Shown here: positions 35,327-43,885 of the stretch, piece by piece
How the letters are laid out: the number at the start of each line of letters is the position of its first letter
How positions within the stretch are numbered: the first letter of the stretch is position 1
Source: JAYEPK01 sp048569615
Lineage (GTDB): Archaea; Thermoplasmatota; Penumbrarchaeia; Penumbrarchaeales; Penumbrarchaeaceae
Direction of reading: 5' to 3'
Length of the DNA stretch: 64,000 nucleotides
NCBI GenBank assembly: GCA_048569615.1
Contig: JBLIRK010000014.1
Location: 1-64,000, forward strand
Position numbers and translations under genes: made by a program
Notes under the pieces: model-generated
Told to the model about the DNA's origin: nothing
What the model saw: only the letters and a program-made list of their open reading frames with translations
Databases searched by the model: none

Positions 35327-37668
35327 GGCTCCACCTCCAGGTCATGGTCTTCCAAAACAGCATATATCATCGCGGTGGAATTTTCCGGAACAACTGCGGG
35401 GGCCCTCAATCGGATATCCATCTGGATAGTTCCATCTTCGGAGAGGGCAACCGGTCCGAGATCGAAGATCTCACCGATACGGTTCCTGGAGGATGAAGCC
35501 GGTTTCCATCCCGGGCCCGGCAGTTTCATGTACAGGTGCCCCCTGACAGTCTCGCCTGGGGTATCAAATCCAAGTGTGACTTTGCCGCTCCAGACCTCGC
35601 CTCCCATTCCATGGAAAACAGCATCCCCATTGATCATTCTGAGGGAATCCAAGGAACTCAAACCCCTCCTCACCTCCATGTTCTTCATATAGGAGCCAAG
35701 ACGGGAATTCACCGTCCTTACGGCATCATCCATCCTTTCAAGAAGCTGGTAGAGGAATCCGATCTCTCCCTTCAAGGCTTTCTGCCTGACCGTTCTGAGA
35801 TCATCCCACGTATTAACCTCCATTCCGTTCCAGCCCGTGAATAGCTCTACGCGGACCAAGGATCCGAGAATGGTGTTGAGCACCATCTTCCTCAGGCTTC
35901 CGGGGATATCCAATCCCTTCCTGAATGAACGGAGGGCCCTTCTCAGCTCCTTTGCGCAGATCAGACCGGCGGAGTTGAGCGATGCGGGTTCGATCACGGT
36001 CCTGGAGGATTTGATCTCCATGACAACATTTTCAAGGTAATCCCTGAGTCCGGAGGTATCCTCCGCTGCGCTTATTATCCTTATCAGATGATTGTTTATG
36101 GATGGTAGGGGGTCCGGGTGATCCCTCCCCATCTCCTTGGTCAAATTGGTGAGCGATCCCTTAGTTTCGGACCAGTGCTGAAGAACCGCTCCCGAAACGA
36201 CCCCCGCGGTGGAATCTCCATATGCGACCGGGAGTGCATCGAACCAATTTTCGGGGGAGATATCTGTTTCTCCTATTATTGACGAGAGCATGTGAAGCCT
36301 GCCGATGTTCTCGTTGCATCTCTGAAGCAACCTGGCGCCCTCATTATTTATGAAAAGGTCGCGCAGGACCATCTCCGAAAGACGGGACCTGACCTCCACC
36401 TCGCCTCCTTCCCAACCGTTTCCGAACACGACCTTTCCGGCCATTACCAGGATATGCCGCCCGGTTGAAGTTCGAAGACAGGCAAGTTCTTCATGAACAT
36501 CCCGGGATACGACCGTTTCACCAGGAAATAGCAGATCCCCATGCTCTGTGATCGGGCGGTTATCATCGAGGTCCTTAGGAGTCTTCAGGGCCAATCTGAG
36601 CTCGGAAGCACCCTGGATGGAGACCGCGGTATCGATAGGGATGGATAATACGGTATCGGAACCGGAGCGGATCTCGATCTTGCCCGATATGATCCCGGTT
36701 ACCTGGTCTTCCGGAAAGGATATATCCTTTTCGGCCCCCCCGCCATCTCCTCCAATTTCCAATATGAAAGGTGATCCCGGCACTCCCTCGAGATCGAGAC
36801 TGCAGGTTAGATCACCACAGCAAGTCCCGGGCTTCCAGTAGCTGATCCGGAACTTGGTGGAGCCCCCCGGTACCACGACCTTCGGTTCGAATGAGATGTC
36901 CAAGGCTTTGATCGGAATCGGTGTTATCCCGGTTCCGGCCATCTTCGCGGTTTTTTCTTCGGCGGAGACCTCCTCTTGGGGAGCCCCCTCTGCCAGGATG
37001 GCTTCCCGAATCAGCTCCTTCTGGACCCCATCCTTGAGGTCCATCCTCAGCTGGAGGTCCATCGGAGATGCATTCAAATCGGAGGCTGGTGATATCCGGA
37101 CTTTCAATATGGCTGGCCCCTTTGAATCCACATTCAACTCCTCGAAAGATCCGCAGACCTGCCTCTTACCGTCGCTGGTGACCAGCTCTCCCGATATCCT
37201 GCCCTTTATCCTTTCCTTTTCCGGTCTGGTCAGCTCGATCTCCAGGTCAAGGAGGTCTCTTCCATTCCAGGAGACGGGTGCACCGATCAGGTTCGCGGAA
37301 ACCTTGGAAGGTAGCACTATCACATCAAGGTCCGTCAATCCAAGGGTGGCAAAATAGGACTCTCCCTTCAGTACTACGTGGAGGACCGAAGGCCCCGGTG
37401 TTCCGGTATAGACAACATCCATTGTGCACTTTGCCTCCTTCCCTTGCTCCATCATCCGGGATGTTATCCCATCACATGCAACACTTACGCCATTGGTCTT
37501 GAGAAGCTTCAAAGAAAGGGCGGGCAGCTCGGACTTGGATGTCACCGTGAGCTCTAGCGGCCGCGTCTCCCCGATGCGAGCCGGACCGGCCGGAGATGAC
37601 GCTTCCACCGTGAACGATGTGCCGATGGAAACACCCTCAACAAGCAGTTCTATCAACCTCTCCTCCAT
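35323..37668 (-). CDS. Large cytosolic protein of unknown family, coupled to an AspDH-like gene
   Basis: 781 residues, not recognised. No signal peptide or membrane helix. Three parts can be seen: beta-rich, probably Ig-like modules at about 1-245; an acidic linker (EEVSAEEKTAK) followed by another beta region with CCGDLTC near 280-295; and an alpha-helical part at about 400-640 rich in Leu and Arg. A final beta module (GETVRGHLYMKLPGPGW) closes it. GGTGGTG directly before ATG 37668 serves as ribosome site; a GTG at 37680 is a possible longer start. The gene begins within about 12 bases of the preceding stop and overlaps the next gene. Confidence 0.8.
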   Translation of the reverse strand: MEERLIELLVEGVSIGTSFTVEASSPAGPARIGETRPLELTVTSKSELPALSLKLLKTNGVSVACDGITSRMMEQGKEAKCTMDVVYTGTPGPSVLHVVLKGESYFATLGLTDLDVIVLPSKVSANLIGAPVSWNGRDLLDLEIELTRPEKERIKGRISGELVTSDGKRQVCGSFEELNVDSKGPAILKVRISPASDLNASPMDLQLRMDLKDGVQKELIREAILAEGAPQEEVSAEEKTAKMAGTGITPIPIKALDISFEPKVVVPGGSTKFRISYWKPGTCCGDLTCSLDLEGVPGSPFILEIGGDGGGAEKDISFPEDQVTGIISGKIEIRSGSDTVLSIPIDTAVSIQGASELRLALKTPKDLDDNRPITEHGDLLFPGETVVSRDVHEELACLRTSTGRHILVMAGKVVFGNGWEGGEVEVRSRLSEMVLRDLFINNEGARLLQRCNENIGRLHMLSSIIGETDISPENWFDALPVAYGDSTAGVVSGAVLQHWSETKGSLTNLTKEMGRDHPDPLPSINNHLIRIISAAEDTSGLRDYLENVVMEIKSSRTVIEPASLNSAGLICAKELRRALRSFRKGLDIPGSLRKMVLNTILGSLVRVELFTGWNGMEVNTWDDLRTVRQKALKGEIGFLYQLLERMDDAVRTVNSRLGSYMKNMEVRRGLSSLDSLRMINGDAVFHGMGGEVWSGKVTLGFDTPGETVRGHLYMKLPGPGWKPASSSRNRIGEIFDLGPVALSEDGTIQMDIRLRAPAVVPENSTAMIYAVLEDHDLEVEP

Positions 37669-37680
37669 GATGTCCACCAC

Positions 37681-38493
37681 CTAGTTGCCTATGTAAACTC
37701 CCGAGATCAGCTTCTCGATCATCGCCACGGCAGATAGGGGTGCCAGATAGCTTGTTCTCGGATTTGTTGTGGAAGGCTGGTTCATCATCTCTATCTTCAT
37801 CTCGCCGAACCTGCCCCTGACCTCGATGGTCTGTCTGTTTCTCTGAACCGAGGGATCAGCTATTATGACCACCCTTGTCCTGTCGAAACCTATGCCGGCA
37901 AGGGCAACTGTTGCAGCCACGTTGACATTCTTGGGGAATTCCCTCACAGCTTCCCTGGCCGACCCATCGAATAGGGTAAGGGCTCCCTTCATCGACTTCA
38001 ACTCGGCGCTTCTCTCGTGCATTGAGGGCGGGAGGGAAAGTCCAGCCGGAGGCTTCCTCACGGTCAAGGTGATGCATTCGATGTCCGCCTTGGAAGCTGA
38101 GAAGATGCCGTCTATTCCCGAAACAGCCCCGGAAGGTATGAAGACCTTCGAACCCTTGACAGCGGCCTCTTTGCGGATGGCCTCCCAGAGTTCGTCGTCA
38201 ACGAGGGCTCCCACGGATAATATCATCACGTCCCTTCCCCGTCGGACCGCTTCCGGTATCATCTCGACGACAACCTTCTGGGATGCTGCCTCTACGATCA
38301 GGTCGGAGGCTTCCAGGAAATCCTGATAGTCATCTATCTTAAAAACGAATCCCTTTTCAAGTTTGGACGAAAGATCGATCGATCGTTCGTAATCGATGTC
38401 TAGGAGGTTCAGTGTCTCGATCCTCTCCATCTGGTCCAGGGCTCCGGAGATCGTCGTCCCGATGAAGCCGCATCCGATGATCCCAACCTTCAA
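37681..38493 (-). CDS. Aspartate dehydrogenase-like NAD(P) oxidoreductase
   Basis: 270 residues. Rossmann motif GIIGCGFIGTTI at 4-15, then VEAAS, FIPSGAVSGIDGI near 118-130, NVNVAATVALAGIGFDRTRV near 189-208 and the NPRTSYLAPLS end. These match L-aspartate dehydrogenase (NadX), which feeds NAD synthesis. The family N-x-H near the end of the catalytic domain reads N219-R-Q221 here, so the usual His appears lost. TTG 38493 has GGAAGGTG just upstream and sits the right distance from the TATA element; the longer frame to 38544 would start almost inside the promoter. First gene of the unknown operon. Confidence 0.8.
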   Translation of the reverse strand: MKVGIIGCGFIGTTISGALDQMERIETLNLLDIDYERSIDLSSKLEKGFVFKIDDYQDFLEASDLIVEAASQKVVVEMIPEAVRRGRDVMILSVGALVDDELWEAIRKEAAVKGSKVFIPSGAVSGIDGIFSASKADIECITLTVRKPPAGLSLPPSMHERSAELKSMKGALTLFDGSAREAVREFPKNVNVAATVALAGIGFDRTRVVIIADPSVQRNRQTIEVRGRFGEMKIEMMNQPSTTNPRTSYLAPLSAVAMIEKLISGVYIGN

Positions 38494-38549
38494 ATCAGCA
38501 CCTTCCTGGTCCTTTTTTAGGGACCGATTCTTACGAGCCCGCAATCAAA

Positions 38550-38570
38550 TCCATATATTATAAATATATG
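38550..38570. promoter_or_regulatory. Bidirectional AT-rich promoter between nadX-like and TPR genes
   Basis: CCATATATTATAAATATATG contains TATA elements readable in both directions. It lies about 60 bases before TTG 38493 on the minus strand and about 55-60 before ATG 38620 on the plus strand. Confidence 0.5.
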
Positions 38571-38619
38571 ACATCGGAAATCATCTTGCCCTTTGCAAGG
38601 GGCATCCGGTAGTGGTATC

Positions 38620-39087
38620 ATGCGTTTCCTGGGAAGGAAGAAGGCGAATAAACTGCTTGAAGAAGGGATCGAGCTCCATCGAAGGGGAAAGCTGGAAGCG
38701 GCAGAGCAGAAGTATATAGAATCCCTGGAATATGATCCAAACAATGCTTCTACGCATTTGAACTACGGAGATTTGCTGCGAAGCACGGGCAGGCCCAAGG
38801 CCGCGGAGCTCGAGTACCGGAAGGCCCTAATCATGGCTCCCGAACTGAGCGAGCCCCATGCATCGCTGGGGGCCCTTTACCATTCACAGAGCAGGTACGA
38901 AGAGGCTGAATTGGAATACGAGACCGCCCTTTCCAAGAATCCCGGAAACCTAAATGTGAAGCTGAACCTCGCCCAGCTCTATATGGATACCGTAAGATAC
39001 ACTGATATGAAGAAGATCTACGAGGAGATCCTGAAGTACGTCTCAGATCCGAAATTGAGGCAGATGATCGAAAGCAGGCTAAGGTGA
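38620..39087 (+). CDS. TPR-repeat protein
   Basis: 155 residues. Three to four tetratricopeptide repeats from about residue 10 to 125 (ANKLLEEGIELHRRGKLEAA, YGDLLRSTGRPKAAELEYRK, LGALYHSQSRYEEAELEYET), then a capping helix. A protein-protein interaction adaptor. ATG 38620 is preferred to a TTG nine codons upstream. The 3' end overlaps the convergent TrmI gene by 9 bases. Confidence 0.88.
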   Translation: MRFLGRKKANKLLEEGIELHRRGKLEAAEQKYIESLEYDPNNASTHLNYGDLLRSTGRPKAAELEYRKALIMAPELSEPHASLGALYHSQSRYEEAELEYETALSKNPGNLNVKLNLAQLYMDTVRYTDMKKIYEEILKYVSDPKLRQMIESRLR

Positions 39088-39879
39088 ACCCGGCCATCTG
39101 GCGAACACTACATATCCCGTATGGGCCAGGATCTCGTGCACGGGTCTGGTGGCATCCTTCTTCACGCTGTAGGGACGGTGGATTATCTCAAGAGGCTCTA
39201 TTGACATGAAACCGCTCCTCTCGAGTTCTAGCGTGGCCCTTTCCATCTGGTTGACGGTGGGAACATAGGCGCAGAACCGTGACCCGGGGCAGAGGGAGTC
39301 GCGGATGGCAGGGACAGCATCTTCAGGATTTGGAATGTCAATAACAGCTGCATCGAATTCTTCCCCCGAACCGGAATTGCAGATGTCCCCTATCCTTCCC
39401 TCCCAGTTGCCGAGGAATGGTGTGGAGGAGATGTTCCTCCTTGCGTTCTCGAGATGGTCTTCCCGTATATCATACGTGACAACGGCACCTTTAGGAGCCA
39501 CAGCGTTCAAAAGGGCAATCGTTAGCGCTCCGGAACCGGCTCCTCCTTCAATGACCCTCATACCGTCCGAAAGCCCCAATCCGTAAGTGATGAAGGATGA
39601 ATCCTTTGGTACGACGATCTGCGCTCCCCGTTCTATGTGCTCCGATATATCCCTGATATCGGGTCTCAGCAGGATGAATTCCCGGGAGCCGACCGATATG
39701 CGGCTCCCGGACTCCATTCCGGTCAATCTGGATGTCGAGATTGCTCCTTTGCCGGGACCCAGTGTTACCATCGGACCTTTCAGTTTCAGCAGTTGGCTGC
39801 CCTTACTGCCGATGATCAATACCTGCTCGTTCTCTGAGAACCTGTATTCCATGTTGGGTGGAATGGACCCGTTGCTCAA
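39079..39879 (-). CDS. trmI: tRNA (adenine-N1)-methyltransferase TrmI
   Basis: 266 residues. Makes m1A at positions 57/58 of the tRNA T-loop. An N-terminal beta domain is followed by the Rossmann-fold methyltransferase with SAM motif EGGAGSGALTIALLNAV near 113, DIREDHLENARRN, and the DAAVIDIPNPEDAVP motif. The usual FVVPKDSSFI..YGL.LSDGM block before it is intact. The start may be TTG 39879 or ATG 39852. Confidence 0.93.
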   Translation of the reverse strand: MSNGSIPPNMEYRFSENEQVLIIGSKGSQLLKLKGPMVTLGPGKGAISTSRLTGMESGSRISVGSREFILLRPDIRDISEHIERGAQIVVPKDSSFITYGLGLSDGMRVIEGGAGSGALTIALLNAVAPKGAVVTYDIREDHLENARRNISSTPFLGNWEGRIGDICNSGSGEEFDAAVIDIPNPEDAVPAIRDSLCPGSRFCAYVPTVNQMERATLELERSGFMSIEPLEIIHRPYSVKKDATRPVHEILAHTGYVVFARWPGSP

Positions 39880-39916
39880 ATGTTTTGGGGGGTCCCAAGG
39901 ATTTCCCCGTATAGGA

Positions 39917-39924
39917 GTATATAT
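39917..39924. promoter_or_regulatory. TATA element between trmI and the small ORF
   Basis: GTATATAT lies 38 bases before the trmI start on the minus strand and about 58 bases before ATG 39982 on the plus strand. It is symmetric enough to serve both. Confidence 0.4.
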
Positions 39925-39944
39925 CCTCCTGACAATAATATCGG

Positions 39945-39968
39945 ATGCCGCTGCTCCCCGGCGGCATT
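39945..39968 (+). repeat. Hairpin in the leader of the 40-residue ORF
   Basis: ATGCCGC (39945-39951) pairs with GCGGCAT (39962-39968), loop of 10 bases. It ends three bases before the GAGG ribosome site, so it could affect translation. Confidence 0.4.
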
Positions 39969-39981
39969 CGAGGTATAGAGA

Positions 39982-40104
39982 TGCCCGAGCCCGACGTGAA
40001 AGGTATCCTCAAGGAGATAAACGCCCTGCAGATGGATATTCTTGAAAGAGCGTGGGCGGATATTCAGGCCTTTGATCGGGTCAGATGGTTCTGATTTTGG
40101 ATAA
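39982..40104 (+). CDS. Small ORF, 40 residues
   Basis: Not recognised. MPEPDVKGILKEINALQMDI opens an amphipathic helix that ends in a Ser/Asp tail. GAGG at 39971-39974 is 7 bases before the ATG, there is a TATA element at 39917-39924, and a strong terminator-like hairpin follows at 40139. These signals make expression plausible, though the frame is short. Confidence 0.55.
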
Positions 40105-40138
40105 AGGACATGGGAAGGGACGCCAAACACCACCTGGA

Positions 40139-40167
40139 ACGGGCCGGAAGGGGAGTCTCCGGCCCGT
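40139..40167 (+). terminator. Terminator-like hairpin
   Basis: A perfect 10-base-pair stem: ACGGGCCGGA (40139-40148) with TCCGGCCCGT (40158-40167), loop of 9 bases, followed by AT-rich sequence. It follows the 40-residue ORF. Confidence 0.65.
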
Positions 40168-40541
40168 AATCATTAACTTCTAGACGAGATCAGAGCATCT
40201 TGAGATTCGAAATACGTTGACGAAAAGCCAAATCTCAAGGTCCATGAATATTAAAATATTCATTCTCTGGATGTTAAGCTTCACCACATTGTGTTCTTAA
40301 ACATCCAGAATCATTCATGAACATCTCACCATTAATTCATTTGTTCATTGCGTATATAATTATATTCAACCACTTTTGTCCGCAGCTTTATGTATTGACG
40401 AGAGGGAAAAAGTGGGAGCAAAGGGATCTCGCTTTGTCTTTTAGAAACCAAAGAGCAAAAAGAGTTAGAATGGAAAGATAAATTTTGGATTGGACCATTT
40501 CATCGATAATGGTTTAATAGAGAACCGTCCATCAACGCAGG
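40168..40541. other. Gene-free AT-rich stretch with dyads
   Basis: About 370 bases without a credible ORF. It holds a short dyad GAATATT-AA-AATATTC near 40246-40261 and a longer hairpin, TCTGGATGTT (40266-40275) with AACATCCAGA (40300-40309). Downstream are AT-rich elements including GTTTAATAG at 40512-40520, about 27 bases before ATG 40542, which probably is the TATA box of that gene. An unrecognised small RNA is possible; I see no known RNA family. Confidence 0.5.
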
Positions 40542-41870
40542 ATGCTTCCGAAGGATGGCAAGGACCATCGTTTTCTGATCCCGATCGTTATCGTATCATT
40601 ATCCATGGCTCTAATGGTCATATCCATGATACCGGGAATGACCTGGGCCAGTTTCGACAGGAGCAGTAGCATCGGACCGGCAAACTACAGGCTCCAGGCA
40701 GATTTCGATGCGGTTGGATTCGATTACCGGATCGATATAGGCACCCAGCAGGGAGGTATCATCGGAGGCATCGGCGGGACATCCGGAAACCGGACCGTGG
40801 AGGATGGAAAGGCCTACCCGCTGGTGAGAGGGGAGGTATTTGACAAGATAGGCCTTCTCTACGATTCCTACAGAATCAAATCCTTCCCGTATGAGCTGAA
40901 GATGAGGAGCCCCCCGCAGGACAGCGGAATAGAATGGGATCAGGCTGGGAATCCAGCCGCCTATCTCAACATCACTCTGGAATCGGACCTCATCCCCTGG
41001 TGGCCCGAAGGGATGAGCAGGAAAATGACCGTGAGGGCCACCCTTTCGAAGGTGGACCTTCTGGACCAGGTATCGCAGGAACAGATCGACCGTTTCCGGG
41101 TTGAGATCTCCAAGATCACTTTGAAAGCACAGACTGGGTACGACAAGGAGACAGGTTCGTACACCGGCCCTTCCCTGGATATTGCGGAGAAGACAACGAA
41201 AATGGTTTTCAATGATCCTGGCATGTCATTTTCCACGCAGTTCGAGGTGGATTATCCGGAGGGTTCCGATGCAGCGGGTTTCTTCGTCGAGGTGGTGGGC
41301 AACATGACCGATTTCTGGGGACGGACAGAGCTGTCGCCGCTTCCTGGGAAGCCCAATAACATCAACGTATATCCGATGTCCAGGGGCCAGTTTGTCCAGG
41401 GCATCGGTATCGTCCTCGCCCTTCCCCTGATGATGATCTCCGTCATATTGGGATCCGTTTTCATAGTTAGGTCCTCAGTTAAAAAACGGGCAGGTCTGGG
41501 TTTGATCATACCGGCCTTCATCCTATCGGTCTTGGCTCCCCTGTGGTTTTCCCTTGGTATAAGTACAGCGGTGGAGCTCCTGGGTGAGCGGCTTGAAAAT
41601 GCTCCGGCTGGTCTCAGCCACGGTATCGGGATATATCTTTCCGCTTCCGGAGCTGCCTTCATGCTGTGCGCTCTGGCAGCTGTGGTAATTATCATCCTGT
41701 TGGAGAGAAAGGGTGGTTCAAAGATCGAGCTCCCCCCCGGGAGGGACAAGGAGTTGAGTCCTGCCGCTGGTCCCAGTTTCAAGAGGATAGATCAAAACAG
41801 TGAAGCAGATCCTTCGGCAATACAGGTTCAGGAAACTGCAGCCGTTTTCCAACAGGCAAATACGAAATAA
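40542..41870 (+). CDS. Membrane protein with extracytoplasmic beta domain, unknown
   Basis: 442 residues, not recognised. A first helix at about 12-32 (signal anchor) is followed by a 250-residue extracytoplasmic region (residues 35-285) predicted rich in beta strands. Three helices then follow at about 290-312, 320-342 and 365-388, and a cytosolic Gln/Glu-rich tail of 55 residues. TATA about 27 bases before ATG 40542 and no ribosome site suggest a leaderless mRNA. Confidence 0.72.
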   Translation: MLPKDGKDHRFLIPIVIVSLSMALMVISMIPGMTWASFDRSSSIGPANYRLQADFDAVGFDYRIDIGTQQGGIIGGIGGTSGNRTVEDGKAYPLVRGEVFDKIGLLYDSYRIKSFPYELKMRSPPQDSGIEWDQAGNPAAYLNITLESDLIPWWPEGMSRKMTVRATLSKVDLLDQVSQEQIDRFRVEISKITLKAQTGYDKETGSYTGPSLDIAEKTTKMVFNDPGMSFSTQFEVDYPEGSDAAGFFVEVVGNMTDFWGRTELSPLPGKPNNINVYPMSRGQFVQGIGIVLALPLMMISVILGSVFIVRSSVKKRAGLGLIIPAFILSVLAPLWFSLGISTAVELLGERLENAPAGLSHGIGIYLSASGAAFMLCALAAVVIIILLERKGGSKIELPPGRDKELSPAAGPSFKRIDQNSEADPSAIQVQETAAVFQQANTK

Positions 41871-41943
41871 TGTAACATTTTCATTGATTATTTAACACAT
41901 AGTGTAATAACAAAATACATTTTTACTAAATCATAATATATTC

Positions 41944-43842
41944 ATGAAGGCTTTATTAAACATACCCAGCGGAGAGGTTTTTTTGGAATTGAAGAGGAAT
42001 CTCGGGCTACTGGAAGTTTTCTGCGTCTCCTCGGGAGCCATGATAAGTTCGGGACTCTTCGTTCTTCCGGGCATAGCCTACGGAGAGCTTGGACCGGCAG
42101 TAATAGTCGCTTACATACTGGCAAGCCTTCTTGCACTTCCCACGGTATTTGCCAAGGCTGAGCTTTCCACAGCCATGCCCAAGACGGGGGGCATATTCTT
42201 CTTCACCGACAGAAGCATGGGTCCGATGATGGGAATGATAGGAGGCTTGTCGGCCTGGTTCTCCCTGGCCCTGAAATCAGCCTTTGCCCTGTTCGGACTG
42301 GGGATATTTGCGACACTTCTCCTCCCCTCCCTCGGGACGCTGGCAGTGAAACTGATCGCCATAGGCTTCTGCCTGCTTTTCATGGTCCTCAACATCCTTG
42401 GTGCCAAACTGAGTGCCCGGTTCCAGGTTGGCATGGTGCTGTCTCTCATTTTCCTCCTCATACTCTATATCCTGTTCGGGCTGGTCCTGATGAAACCGGA
42501 AAATTTCTCCCCGTTCCTTCCCGAGGGAATAAGCCCGATCCTTTCCACTACCGGATTGGTCTTTGTATCCTTCGCAGGCTCTACGAAGATAGCCGCCATC
42601 GCAGGGGAGGTTTCCAAACCGGGGAGGAACCTGCCGCTGGGTATGCTCCTTTCATGGGGAGTTGTGTCCCTGTTGTATGTGGGAACCGTTGTTGTGACGG
42701 TAGGGATTCTGGAACCGGAGCTCCTTTCCTCTTCCGAAACACCCATATCCGAGGGTGGTCGGATCGTATTTGATAATCTCGGCGGTGCCTTCCTGGGTAC
42801 TATCGGTATCATTATCATGAGCATTGCCGGGGTGCTAGCATTCGTATCGACGGGAAACGCCGGGATCCTTGCGGCATCCCGGGACCCGATGGCGATGGGT
42901 CAGGACCAGCTGCTGCCTTCGGTGTTCTCCAAGGTCTCCCGGTACGGCACACCCTGGTTTTCGATCGTACTTACGACCGCTTTCATGATAACCATAATAG
43001 CTTTGACGGATGTCAAGCAGATGGCCGGATACGCTTCCACCTTGAAACTACTCCTTTTCATATTGGCCAATCTCTCCCTTGTCTTCATGAGGGAGAGCAA
43101 TATCAAGCATTACAGGCCAAAATACAAAGCTCCTTTGTATCCCTGGGCCCAGGTGATCGGGATTTCAGGCTATCTGCTCCTCATCTTCATGCTCGGGATG
43201 GAGAAGCTGCTAGCAGCTTCCCTCTTCGTTGGAGTTGGATTGATCTTCTACTTCATATATGCAAGGGGCAGGATAAAAAGGGAATACGCCTTCCTGCATG
43301 TGGCGGAGAGGGTAATGGGAGAGGAGAATACCGATTACCTGCTGGATGAAGAGCTAAGGGAGATCCTTATTGACAGGGACCAGGTTCTTCACTCCCGCTT
43401 CAAGGAGAAGATGGAGAGCTCGTATATCATCGATATGAACTACATGCCGTCCCCGGACAAGCTCTCCCATAAGGTGGCGTACGGCTTCTCGAAGAGGCTC
43501 GGTATCGAAGAAGCGGACCTTGTCAAGGAGTTCAGGAAGGATGACAGGAAAGCCCATCTTATGGCAATGCCGAAATTCGCAATACTGTCATATCAGGTCA
43601 AGGGGAGGGATATCTTCGATGTCGCGGTGATCAGGACGAAAAGGGGCGCTATGTTCTCCGAAGAGACCCCCCCCGTCAATGCTGTCTTTTTCATCATCTT
43701 CTCTAGGGATGAGAAAAGCTTCTACCTCAATTTCCTGATGTGGCTCACGAATATGTGTGATTCCGAGGATTTCCAGAAGGAGTGGAATGAAGCGACATCC
43801 ACCGAAGAGCTTGTTTCACTTATAAAGAAGAGCTGCGGTTGA
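41944..43842 (+). CDS. APC-superfamily permease fused to a degenerate PTS EIIA-like domain
   Basis: 632 residues. Residues about 20-440 form a 12-helix amino acid/cation permease (LGLLEVFCVSSGAMISSGLFVLPG in helix 1; GDFA/STKIAAIAGEVSKPGRNLP region near 210). The C-terminal part from about 490 aligns by pattern with PTS EIIA of the nitrogen/fructose type: PPVNAVFFIIFS, then a helix, then ATSTEELVSLI. The active His of EIIA falls at K544 in AMPKFAI, so it cannot be phosphorylated in the usual way. An internal TTG 41983 with GGAGAGG upstream is a possible alternative start because the AT-rich TATA candidate lies right before 41944. Confidence 0.82.
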   Translation: MKALLNIPSGEVFLELKRNLGLLEVFCVSSGAMISSGLFVLPGIAYGELGPAVIVAYILASLLALPTVFAKAELSTAMPKTGGIFFFTDRSMGPMMGMIGGLSAWFSLALKSAFALFGLGIFATLLLPSLGTLAVKLIAIGFCLLFMVLNILGAKLSARFQVGMVLSLIFLLILYILFGLVLMKPENFSPFLPEGISPILSTTGLVFVSFAGSTKIAAIAGEVSKPGRNLPLGMLLSWGVVSLLYVGTVVVTVGILEPELLSSSETPISEGGRIVFDNLGGAFLGTIGIIIMSIAGVLAFVSTGNAGILAASRDPMAMGQDQLLPSVFSKVSRYGTPWFSIVLTTAFMITIIALTDVKQMAGYASTLKLLLFILANLSLVFMRESNIKHYRPKYKAPLYPWAQVIGISGYLLLIFMLGMEKLLAASLFVGVGLIFYFIYARGRIKREYAFLHVAERVMGEENTDYLLDEELREILIDRDQVLHSRFKEKMESSYIIDMNYMPSPDKLSHKVAYGFSKRLGIEEADLVKEFRKDDRKAHLMAMPKFAILSYQVKGRDIFDVAVIRTKRGAMFSEETPPVNAVFFIIFSRDEKSFYLNFLMWLTNMCDSEDFQKEWNEATSTEELVSLIKKSCG

Positions 43843-43885
43843 TCTATTGCCACCGCCGAATCGGTCGCTGTCCCGTAAATATCTA

